Assembly (NCBI GenBank): GCA_016840695.1
Contig: JAEORV010000071.1
Coordinates: 1-7,279, forward strand
Source of the DNA: Promethearchaeota archaeon
GTDB lineage: Archaea > Asgardarchaeota > Lokiarchaeia > Sigyniarchaeales > SOKP01
Length of the DNA: 7,279 nt
Direction of reading: 5' to 3'
A program made the translations under genes and the position numbers. How positions within the stretch are numbered: the stretch's first letter is position 1; each line of letters starts with the position of its first letter. Positions 1 through 4,989 of the stretch are shown here, piece after piece. A model generated the notes under the pieces. That model was not told the DNA's origin. It did no database searches and was given only the letters and a program-made list of their open reading frames with translations.

Positions 1-67
1 TTAGAATATACGGATATGTTTGATTTCGCTTTCGATAAATATCCTTTAGAGCAAAAGTTAAATTCAT
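1..67 (-). CDS. FtsX/MacB-type ABC transporter permease, N-terminal fragment (runs off window)
   Basis: Only the first 22 codons are in the window. The start is ATG at 67..65 and the peptide reads MNLTFALKDIYRKRNQTYPY, then Ile-Leu. An N-terminal 'xxFAxKDIxRxKxxT' segment just before the first membrane helix is typical of FtsX/MacB-family permeases. The gene starts 15 bases after the stop of the ABC ATPase, on the same strand, which is the usual order for these exporters (ATPase then permease). No strong Shine-Dalgarno is visible; the spacer holds only a weak GGAT. The family call rests on a short peptide plus gene order, so the family is likely but the substrate is unknown. The overlapping plus-strand frame, open from base 1 to a stop at 69, is taken to be its shadow. 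Confidence 0.72.
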   Translation of the reverse strand, partial: MNLTFALKDIYRKRNQTYPYIL

Positions 68-82
68 GATTTCTATCCAATA

Positions 83-859
83 TTATGTTTCATTTAGATT
101 ATTTTCTTCTATTATCTTCCCATCATCGAATTCGATTATTTTATCAGCTAGATCTAACAATTTATTGTCGTGAGTCGCGATAACGATGGTTTTCTCTTCA
201 GATTTTAGGTCTCTAAAGATATCGCGTATAAATTCGCTCGTTCGCTTGTCCAAATTTGCCGTGATTTCGTCTCCAAAGATTATCGGAGGATTGTTTGCTA
301 ATGCTCGGGAGATTGCAACTCTCTGCTGTTCCCCTGCCGATAATTGAAAGGGTAAGTGTTCCCTGCGCTCCAATAATCCTACTTTATCTAGCAATTCTAC
401 GGCTTGCGCTCTTTGTTCTCTAAAAGTCATGCCAGCAATGTTCATTGGAAACATCACGTTTTCTTCTGCCGTAAGAGTGCTGATGAGGTTATAATTTTGA
501 AAAATGAATCCCGAGTTTAATAATCTAAAGGTAGACAACGACTCTTCTTTCATGTCCGAAATCTTGACGCCATGACTATAGATTATGCCCGCGTTCGGAG
601 AATCAAGTCCACCCAACAGGTTCAACAAGGTCGTCTTTCCAGCACCCGAAGGACCCTTGATCGCAATGAATTGCCCTTCCTTGACGTTTATAGAGACGCC
701 ATCCACGGCTCTCACGATAAATTCACCAATCTCGTAATCTTTTACTAAGTCTCTTGCGTGTATTATGATTTTCTTATCTTTTAATTCCTTGAGTAGCGTG
801 ACCTTATCTATTTCTTTTTCTTCTTCAAGATCATCTTTGCCTTTCTTTTTTTCATACAC
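83..859 (-). CDS. ABC transporter ATP-binding protein, MacB/LolD/FtsE type
   Basis: 258-residue cytoplasmic ATPase that powers a membrane export or lipoprotein-release type ABC complex. Motifs in order: Walker A GPSGAGKT (69-76), Q-loop Gln121 in FIFQNYNL, signature LSAGEQQR (173-180), Walker B IIFGDE (193-198), D-loop NLD (202-204) and H-loop His230 in IATHD. The LLGGLDSP segment after Walker A and the FQNYNL Q-loop are typical of the MacB/LolD/FtsE group. The signature has Ala where most members have Gly (LSGGE/Q), and the usual DEPTGNLD reads DEITANLD. The first 30 residues are a charged extension rich in Lys and Glu. The start is GTG at 859..857: an in-frame stop lies four codons upstream and no other Met codon occurs in frame before residue 103. 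The nearby ATG at 855..853 is in another frame. No Shine-Dalgarno is visible. The permease follows directly, so the two are probably one operon. Confidence 0.95.
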   Translation of the reverse strand: MYEKKKGKDDLEEEKEIDKVTLLKELKDKKIIIHARDLVKDYEIGEFIVRAVDGVSINVKEGQFIAIKGPSGAGKTTLLNLLGGLDSPNAGIIYSHGVKISDMKEESLSTFRLLNSGFIFQNYNLISTLTAEENVMFPMNIAGMTFREQRAQAVELLDKVGLLERREHLPFQLSAGEQQRVAISRALANNPPIIFGDEITANLDKRTSEFIRDIFRDLKSEEKTIVIATHDNKLLDLADKIIEFDDGKIIEENNLNET

Positions 860-903
860 GGGAAAACATCAAATTTTAATTGTTGATCGTGATAATGTAT
901 TAA

Positions 904-915
904 TTTATTTAAACT
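904..915 (-). promoter_or_regulatory. TATA-box-like promoter for the ABC transporter operon
   Basis: Read on the minus strand, TTTAAATA (913..906) lies about 50 bases before the GTG start of the ATPase. A start of transcription about 26 bases downstream would fall near 883 and leave a leader of about 24 bases. The match is to the archaeal TATA consensus only; in AT-rich DNA such boxes also arise by chance. Confidence 0.4.
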
Positions 916-930
916 CGCCATCAATAGATA

Positions 931-941
931 AGTTTAAATTT
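931..941 (+). promoter_or_regulatory. TATA-box-like promoter for the predicted structured RNA
   Basis: TTTAAATT at 933-940, preceded by the purine-rich AGATAAG (926-932), which could serve as a BRE element. Its centre is about 26 bases before position 963, which is where the closing helix of the predicted RNA begins. The box itself is weak evidence; the agreement between its spacing and an independently found RNA structure is what supports it. It faces away from the ABC operon promoter about 27 bases to its left. Confidence 0.45.
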
Positions 942-962
942 AGTCGTGAGATCATTTATCTT

Positions 963-1097
963 AAGAGGGAATTCTCCGAGAATTTGTGGTAACACAAAAT
1001 ATCCCCTATCTGCAAATGCAGAAAATTTCCTATTAATTTAGATGGTAACTAAATTTAGTCCCTAATACCTTCTCGGGAATCTCTCATTCTCTTTTTT
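963..1097 (+). ncRNA. Predicted structured small RNA, four-way junction, family not recognised
   Basis: The strand 963-1097 can fold into one closed shape. The closing helix P1 pairs 965-969 with 1081-1085, 971-973 with 1078-1080 and 975-982 with 1070-1077: 16 pairs, with single bulges at A970 and C974. P2 (983-998) is TTTGTG-GTAA-CACAAA, a 6-bp stem with a GNRA-type loop, directly next to P1. P3 (1009-1022) is TCTGC-AAAT-GCAGA. P4 (1035-1055) is AATTTAG, a 7-nt loop, CTAAATT. Strand evidence: two P1 pairs are G-U wobbles (975/1077 and 968/1082) that become A-C mismatches on the other strand, the GTAA loop is GNRA only on the plus strand, a TATA-like box lies at the right distance upstream, and a T-rich tract follows. 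It does not look like tRNA, 5S rRNA, SRP RNA, RNase P or a cobalamin riboswitch. It could be a free small RNA or the leader of the corrinoid gene 230 bases on. A small inverted-repeat element is the main alternative. Folding was done by eye. Confidence 0.5.
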
Positions 1098-1110
1098 CCC
1101 TTCTATTTTT
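1087..1110 (+). terminator. T-rich terminator after the predicted RNA
   Basis: A T-rich tract with runs of six (1092-1097) and five (1106-1110) T follows the 3' arm of the closing helix with no base wasted. Archaeal RNA polymerase terminates on U-runs without needing a hairpin, so this is a plausible end for the structured RNA. If termination is partial, the transcript could read on to the corrinoid gene. Confidence 0.4.
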
Positions 1111-1327
1111 AATCTGTAAATAACACGAATAATCTCCAATATTTTTCAGAAGGTTTATTAAGGTAGTCATTTAATATTTCGCCAAATGGCATTTTTCTCT
1201 TTTTTGTTTGAATGATAAGAAAAATAATTTTGCTCCAAATTCAAGGATGAGGGTATTAATAAACCAACCACATGAATTTATTAAAAATTATTCATAATAC
1301 TTAATATCAACATATAAAAAGTGTATT
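1111..1327. other. Gene-free leader region before the corrinoid gene
   Basis: About 217 bases with no convincing gene. It holds a short dyad GCCAAATGGC (1181-1190) followed by a T-rich stretch (1191-1206) that could be a second weak terminator. A near-palindrome, ATGAAT (1272-1277) with ATTCAT (1290-1295), lies around the likely promoter. Three very short ORFs of 9, 12 and 16 codons are linked by ATGA overlaps (1186-1297) but lack ribosome binding sites. Promoter candidates for the corrinoid gene are TTTATTAAAA near 1277-1286, giving a short leader, and CTTAATAT near 1300-1307, giving a leaderless transcript. Confidence 0.4.
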
Positions 1328-1966
1328 ATGAAAATGGATTACCCTAAACTAACTGAATTAATTATAGAATTAGAAGTGGATGACATTCAAGCTGCTGTTA
1401 AAGAAGCGCTTGATGAGGGAAAACCACCCTTTGAAGTTTTAGATGCGCTTACAAAAGGTATGGACGAAGTGGGTAGAAGATACGAGGAAAAAGAATATTA
1501 TTTAACCGAATTAGTACTTGCTGGAGAGACAATGAAAGAGGCGTTTCAAATCCTACAACCTGCCTTAGCCGCAATCGATTCTTCGGAAGTTAAAACTAAG
1601 ATCATATTAGCAACAGTAAAAGGTGACAATCATGACATTGGTAAGAACATACTTGGATCTCTTTTGTTGAGTTCTGGCTTTGAATTACACGACTTAGGCA
1701 TGGATACCGACGAGAAAGCTATCGTTGACAAAGTAAAAGAAACAGGAGCATCAATCATTGCCTTAAGTTCTCTATTAACCATGACAGTAGAACAAATCAA
1801 GATCGTTCATGAAGCCTTAAAAGCTGCTGGTTTACGAGATAAGGTAAAATTAATCGTTGGTGGCGCTCCGTTAAGCATGGAACTTGCTAAAAAGCTTGGT
1901 GCAGACGACTTTGCCGCAGATGCTGTTGATGGGGTTAAGCATATTAAGGAATTAGCTGGACAATAA
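1328..1966 (+). CDS. Methyltransferase-associated corrinoid (B12-binding) protein, MtaC/MtbC/MttC type
   Basis: 212-residue soluble corrinoid protein. In this family the bound cobalamin takes a methyl group from a substrate-specific methyltransferase, using methanol, methylamines, betaines or methoxy compounds, and passes it to a second methyltransferase. Residues 5-85 form the helical cap domain; residues 90-210 form the Rossmann-like B12 domain. The lower-ligand motif D-x-H-x-x-G is present as DNHDIG (100-105), so His102 should coordinate cobalt. The SxL motif lies in SSLLTMT (147-153) and the GG motif in IVGGAP (176-181). The length matches single-module family members. The start is ATG 1328 (MKMDYP); ATG 1334 is an alternative, and neither has a Shine-Dalgarno. 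No methyltransferase or activating ATPase gene is adjacent, so the methyl donor cannot be told. It stands alone between terminator-like tracts and is probably transcribed singly. Confidence 0.93.
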   Translation: MKMDYPKLTELIIELEVDDIQAAVKEALDEGKPPFEVLDALTKGMDEVGRRYEEKEYYLTELVLAGETMKEAFQILQPALAAIDSSEVKTKIILATVKGDNHDIGKNILGSLLLSSGFELHDLGMDTDEKAIVDKVKETGASIIALSSLLTMTVEQIKIVHEALKAAGLRDKVKLIVGGAPLSMELAKKLGADDFAADAVDGVKHIKELAGQ

Positions 1967-1967
1967 T

Positions 1968-1997
1968 TTATTTTTATTTTCTTTTCTTTTAGTTTTC
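1968..1997 (+). terminator. T-rich terminator of the corrinoid gene
   Basis: The stretch right after the TAA stop is almost all T, with runs of five, four, four, four and four T broken by single A, C or AG. There is no hairpin, as expected for archaeal U-tract termination. The neighbouring gene converges from the right. Confidence 0.6.
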
Positions 1998-2011
1998 AAT
2001 AATCCGCTCAA

Positions 2012-2980
2012 TTAAAACATTGCTTGGATGAATTTGATAATCAAGATCAATATCGTGAATGCTACAACTCCAAGAATAAAGTAGAGAGGTTTTCCTTTTT
2101 CTTTTTTAGGTATTACTTCCCTAAAAATCACATAGAGGATGACACCTGAAATGAACGAATAAAGCATGTATATTATTTCCAAATATATTACATTGTGTAT
2201 TGGGACTATTAAATCAAATACTAAGCTAAATAACACTCCAATTGTGGCAGATGAAGCAATAATGAGTTGTTTTACTTTCGATTCTTGAAATTTTATTTTA
2301 ATGTCTAAATCTGAGAACGGGATATCGACTTTTTCTGAACGCTTGGTAATAACGGCTCTAAAAAAAGCAAAGATGAAAAATAAAACCCCTGCTACTGGTT
2401 CGAGCAACAATAAATTATAGATGATAAAACCAACGAGAACATGATACGCGGTATCGGTGAGAAATCGAAGTTCATTGATTTCTTTTTCGATATGCTTTTC
2501 TATTTTTAATTTTGTACGATTAATAGAGGTTTTTAGCTCACTGCTTTGGGCATGTAAATCGTTTAAAGTACTTGCTATGTCCTTCAAGGCAAGCTCATCG
2601 AGGTATTCCTGTTGGATTTCATTATTAATAATGTTCTCCATATTATCCTCAACTGATTCGAGAATTTCTTCTTTTTTTATCATCTTTCTCACTCTCTTTT
2701 GAGAATTAATTTCGACTTTTTGTAGGATTAATTTCTCGCTCACGTGAATGAAGCAAAAACCAAGTAAAATAAATAAGTACTCTATATTACTTATTGTAAA
2801 AGCTGGGAGCCCTTTTGCAATTTCGGGTAATAATAACATGAAAAAATAGCTTATTGAAATCCCTGCAATCAACGAGGGATGAATTTGAAAATTATGCTTG
2901 TCATCGTAAAAATCTTCAATGAAGAAGAGCACGGCAAAAATCAGGCCTAGAACAACCGCTAAGACAAAAAATTCTTCCAT
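2012..2980 (-). CDS. Eight-helix membrane protein with ZIP-transporter-like topology, metal ligands not conserved
   Basis: 322 residues, integral membrane protein. Hydrophobic segments lie near 3-20, 36-54, 64-82, 176-192, 194-212, 238-259, 264-287 and 299-320. A long charged loop (83-174) rich in Glu, Lys and Ile/Leu, probably coiled-coil, separates helices 3 and 4. Eight helices with the long loop between 3 and 4 is the layout of ZIP (ZRT/IRT-like) metal transporters. Local resemblances are the LLLPEI end of helix 2 (49-54), the His-containing YHVLVGF of helix 4 (179-185) and SGVILYVIFREVIP in helix 7 (278-291), like the family's GxxLYVxxxEVLP. The usual helix 4 HNxxDG and helix 5 HExPHE ligands are absent: helix 5 reads FAFFRAV. 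The link to ZIP is inference from topology and short motifs. ATG 2980 has no Shine-Dalgarno; a TTTTAATT box about 26 bases upstream would give a leaderless transcript. Transport of zinc should not be assumed. Confidence 0.85.
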   Translation of the reverse strand: MEEFFVLAVVLGLIFAVLFFIEDFYDDKHNFQIHPSLIAGISISYFFMLLLPEIAKGLPAFTISNIEYLFILLGFCFIHVSEKLILQKVEINSQKRVRKMIKKEEILESVEDNMENIINNEIQQEYLDELALKDIASTLNDLHAQSSELKTSINRTKLKIEKHIEKEINELRFLTDTAYHVLVGFIIYNLLLLEPVAGVLFFIFAFFRAVITKRSEKVDIPFSDLDIKIKFQESKVKQLIIASSATIGVLFSLVFDLIVPIHNVIYLEIIYMLYSFISGVILYVIFREVIPKKEKGKPLYFILGVVAFTILILIIKFIQAMF

Positions 2981-3078
2981 TACTTATATTTATAGAATAG
3001 TTTAATTAAAATTTTTATCCTAAGCAACATAATACAAATAATAAAAGTTAGATTATTAGAAGTAGTTGGGTTTTAAAC
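2981..3078. promoter_or_regulatory. Divergent promoter region between the ZIP-like gene and the GNAT-dtdA operon
   Basis: 98 AT-rich bases between two divergent starts. TTTAATTAAAA near 3001-3011 reads as a TATA-like box both ways. On the minus strand it sits about 26 bases from ATG 2980, allowing a leaderless transcript. For the plus strand, ATAATAAAAG near 3038-3047 would put the transcription start about 10 bases before TTG 3079. Neither start has a clear Shine-Dalgarno. Confidence 0.35.
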
Positions 3079-4029
3079 TTGAGCGACATTGTAATTGACT
3101 CTTTAAAATTTGGACCCCTTACGGATGGAAACATCAAGAAAGTTTACCAGATGTGTGAAAATAACGTGCTTTTTCTTTCCCAACCCTTTGAAGTTTTTAA
3201 AAAAGCGTCTTTAGGAAGTAATTCATTCGATGTTGATTTGAGCGTTATTGCTACTGACGACGAGGGGAAGGTCGTAGCGTTTTTCATGATGGTGGTAAGG
3301 AGGTCTAATGTACCTTCGAGAAAAGTTGTAGCTTTGAAGTTTTTTGTTGTTAAGAAAGAATGGAGATTAAAAGGATTGGGTACTAAGATTTATACACAAT
3401 TAGTTACAACAATCAAGTCGTCCAAAAATCCTAGCCCAGGAATGAAAATAGAAGCGATGAGAGGGCAACCAGATTATTGGCTTCCAGGATTGGATCCCAG
3501 ACACACGGAAGCGTTTTTTTTCTTAAAAAAGCAAGGATTTAAGAAGAGAGGGGAATTAATTGATTTGTGCGTGGATTTAAGCACTATTTCGGACTCACGA
3601 CCTCCTTCTGAATTTAAAGGATATGAAATAAGTCGAGCCACATTAAACGACAAGGAAGAACTAGTTCCACTTAAATTCATGCCAAAACTCTATCAATTAT
3701 CCTTTTGGCCCGATGAAGTAAAACTAAGCCTTCTGAATGATCCTATATCAACTTTTATCGCACGTGAAGCAGAAAAAGGAACCATTGTGGGATGGGCATC
3801 TCATTCCGTTCAATATCCGGGAAGCTTTGGGCCAACAGGGGTGAAAAAAAGAGAAAGAGGGAAAGGATTAGGAAGCGTGTTATTGAATTGGTGTTTATGG
3901 GACCTAAAAACCATGGGGATCGAAAAGTGTCGAATTTTGTGGGTGGAAGATGACACCATCTACTTCTATTTGAAAAGCGTAGGAGCGCGGATATGCAAAA
4001 CTTACTGGAATATGAATAAAAAGCTTTAG
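3079..4029 (+). CDS. Tandem-domain GNAT family N-acetyltransferase
   Basis: 316 residues with two acetyl-CoA binding GNAT modules. The N-terminal module (about 1-170) carries motif A with RLKGLG (96-101, the RxxGxG pyrophosphate loop) and a later segment YWLPGLDPRHTEAFFFLKKQGF (133-154) typical of the family's C-terminal part. The second module (about 180-316) carries RGKGLG (260-265) after the FGPTGV strand and ends with YFYLKSVGAR (295-304). Both glycine loops look intact, so both halves may bind acetyl-CoA. The substrate cannot be read from the sequence. The start is TTG 3079: an in-frame stop lies at 3049-3051, no ATG or GTG occurs between, and the next Met is residue 25, after the first conserved strand. 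No Shine-Dalgarno is visible. The stop is 19 bases before the proposed dtdA start, so the two are probably one transcript. A role in acetylating D-amino acids, as yeast Hpa3 does, would fit the neighbour but is speculation. Confidence 0.88.
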   Translation: MSDIVIDSLKFGPLTDGNIKKVYQMCENNVLFLSQPFEVFKKASLGSNSFDVDLSVIATDDEGKVVAFFMMVVRRSNVPSRKVVALKFFVVKKEWRLKGLGTKIYTQLVTTIKSSKNPSPGMKIEAMRGQPDYWLPGLDPRHTEAFFFLKKQGFKKRGELIDLCVDLSTISDSRPPSEFKGYEISRATLNDKEELVPLKFMPKLYQLSFWPDEVKLSLLNDPISTFIAREAEKGTIVGWASHSVQYPGSFGPTGVKKRERGKGLGSVLLNWCLWDLKTMGIEKCRILWVEDDTIYFYLKSVGARICKTYWNMNKKL

Positions 4030-4037
4030 AACAATCA

Positions 4038-4043
4038 GGTGAT
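4038..4043 (+). promoter_or_regulatory. Shine-Dalgarno GGTGAT that sets the dtdA start at AUA 4049
   Basis: GGTGAT is a six-base match to the archaeal anti-Shine-Dalgarno complement (GGAGGTGATC). It lies between the GNAT stop (4027-4029) and the proposed dtdA start, with a five-base spacer (4044-4048) to ATA at 4049. It is 50 bases from the first ATG (4094), too far to serve that codon. It is the only clear Shine-Dalgarno in the window, in keeping with internal operon genes using it while first genes are leaderless. Confidence 0.7.
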
Positions 4044-4048
4044 AAAAC

Positions 4049-4963
4049 ATAACGAATTTTTTAATAATAACCTCGGAAGAGGACATTGCCTCAATGAACG
4101 TGCGCAATCGACTCATCATTTCTGATCTGTTCAAGTTCAAGGAAACGGAATTAAAATGGCATGATAACTCTTTGTTCCAGCTTGAAAGAGTTATATCGAT
4201 GAAAGATAGAACTCCTTTCTTTCAAAAAAACCAAATATATCTTGGATTAACATCTTCACCGCTAATTCACTTGAACGATTTGAAACTAAACGAGGCAGAT
4301 TTCGACCCGGATTTACTCATTTTTGCAAGTCGGCATCGCTCAGAGACGGAAAGACCAGCCTTTTTAACTCACGTGACTGGAAATTGGTTGGATAGTGCTG
4401 ATTTTGGCGGTAATCCAAGGCAACTATCACATGCAAGTGCTTTTTTACTCAAAGCAGGATTATGGTGCTTGAAACAACAATTAAGCTTCGAACAATTTAA
4501 CCAATTTTCTGACTTTTCTTTAGATTTAGAAGTCACGCATCACGGACCGACAACAATAGAAAAACCTTCAATTTTCATGGAATTAGGGAGTAGCGAAAAA
4601 GAGTGGAGCATTGAAAAAGCGGGTGAATTATTGGCAAGAGCTTTAATTGAAACATGTTTCAAGTATTTAGAACTCAAATCAAATGAATATACTCAGATTG
4701 GCGTAGGTTTTGGGGGAACTCACTACGCACCACAATTTAAAAAGTTAATAAGCGAGAAAAATGTGGCTATCTCGTTTATTTGTCCGAAATACTTCGTACA
4801 AGAATTAGACGAGCACATTATAAACCAGATGTTAAAAAACACGCTTGAGGAAGTAGACTGCTTTATCATTGATTGGAAAGGGACGAATTCAGCTGATAAA
4901 AAGCACTTAATTCCACTATTAGAAAATTTTAATGTTCCAATCAAAAAAAGCAAGGAATTCTAA
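4049..4963 (+). CDS. dtdA: D-aminoacyl-tRNA deacylase, archaeal type (DtdA/DTD2), probable AUA start
   Basis: Hydrolyses D-amino acids from wrongly charged tRNA in the cytoplasm; the archaeal/plant family (DTD2, plant GEK1) binds zinc and also clears aldehyde-modified D-aminoacyl-tRNAs. 304 residues with the proposed start. Motifs numbered from 4049: SRHRS (94-98), THVTGNW (107-113), EVTHHGPT (161-168), SSEKEW (181-186), GFGGTHYAP (220-228), PKY (246-248) and DWKG (275-278), all family hallmarks with His in place. The first ATG (4094) would begin at MNVRNRL, but the frame stays open upstream and encodes FLIITSEEDIAS just before it. That matches the first strand and 'ASMN' of known members, so ATG 4094 would cut conserved sequence. 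The open frame begins after a stop at 4043-4045 and has no ATG, GTG or TTG before 4094. ATA 4049 lies five bases after GGTGAT and is the best start; a sequencing error of ATG to ATA is possible. Probably co-transcribed with the GNAT gene. Confidence 0.93.
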   Translation: MTNFLIITSEEDIASMNVRNRLIISDLFKFKETELKWHDNSLFQLERVISMKDRTPFFQKNQIYLGLTSSPLIHLNDLKLNEADFDPDLLIFASRHRSETERPAFLTHVTGNWLDSADFGGNPRQLSHASAFLLKAGLWCLKQQLSFEQFNQFSDFSLDLEVTHHGPTTIEKPSIFMELGSSEKEWSIEKAGELLARALIETCFKYLELKSNEYTQIGVGFGGTHYAPQFKKLISEKNVAISFICPKYFVQELDEHIINQMLKNTLEEVDCFIIDWKGTNSADKKHLIPLLENFNVPIKKSKEF

Positions 4964-4971
4964 ATAGGTAA

Positions 4972-4989
4972 AAGAAGGTTAACGTTCTT
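4972..4989. terminator. Dyad at the convergent gene ends, possible bidirectional terminator
   Basis: AAGAA-G-GTTAAC-G-TTCTT is an 18-base inverted repeat with one mismatch pair, centred on the stop codon of the minus-strand gene in the 15-base gap after dtdA. A T-run for minus-strand transcripts occurs just beyond, within the dtdA 3' end (seven A at 4943-4949 on the plus strand). No T-run follows on the plus strand, so the role in that direction is doubtful. Confidence 0.3.

Noticed and set aside
1..69. Plus-strand frame open from the left edge to a stop at 69, as the end of another gene.
   Set aside because: The minus-strand reading gives a typical FtsX-type permease start right after its ATPase, which is a far better explanation.
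970..984. 15-base palindrome AATTCTC-C-GAGAATT read as a repressor operator.
   Set aside because: Its 3' half (976-982) pairs more extensively with 1070-1076 as part of a 16-bp helix, so the RNA reading explains more bases. An operator remains possible but is not supported by a second copy.
765..992. 75-codon plus-strand open frame overlapping the start of the ABC ATPase.
   Set aside because: Ser/Phe-rich peptide antisense to the charged N-terminus of the ATPase, with no ribosome binding site and no family resemblance.
963..1086. Small inverted-repeat transposable element (MITE) with 16-bp terminal repeats.
   Set aside because: No target-site duplication is visible at the ends, the inverted repeats rely on G-U pairs that make sense only in RNA, and no second copy is in the window. 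A genome-wide copy search would settle it.
1207..1260. Possible C/D box guide RNA around AATGATAAG and GGATGAG.
   Set aside because: No convincing C box (RUGAUGA) with paired D box (CUGA) at suitable spacing.
1310..1320. CATATAAAAAG as the promoter of the corrinoid gene.
   Set aside because: Although it is a good TATA-like string, transcription would begin about 26 bases on, inside the coding sequence past both ATG candidates.
4071..4092. Hairpin CCTC-GGAA-GAGG with a competing downstream CCTC, which looks like a switch hiding a GAGG ribosome binding site before ATG 4094.
   Set aside because: The frame and protein family show this stretch is dtdA coding sequence (SEEDIAS), and the real Shine-Dalgarno is upstream at 4038. 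The stems are only 4 bp.
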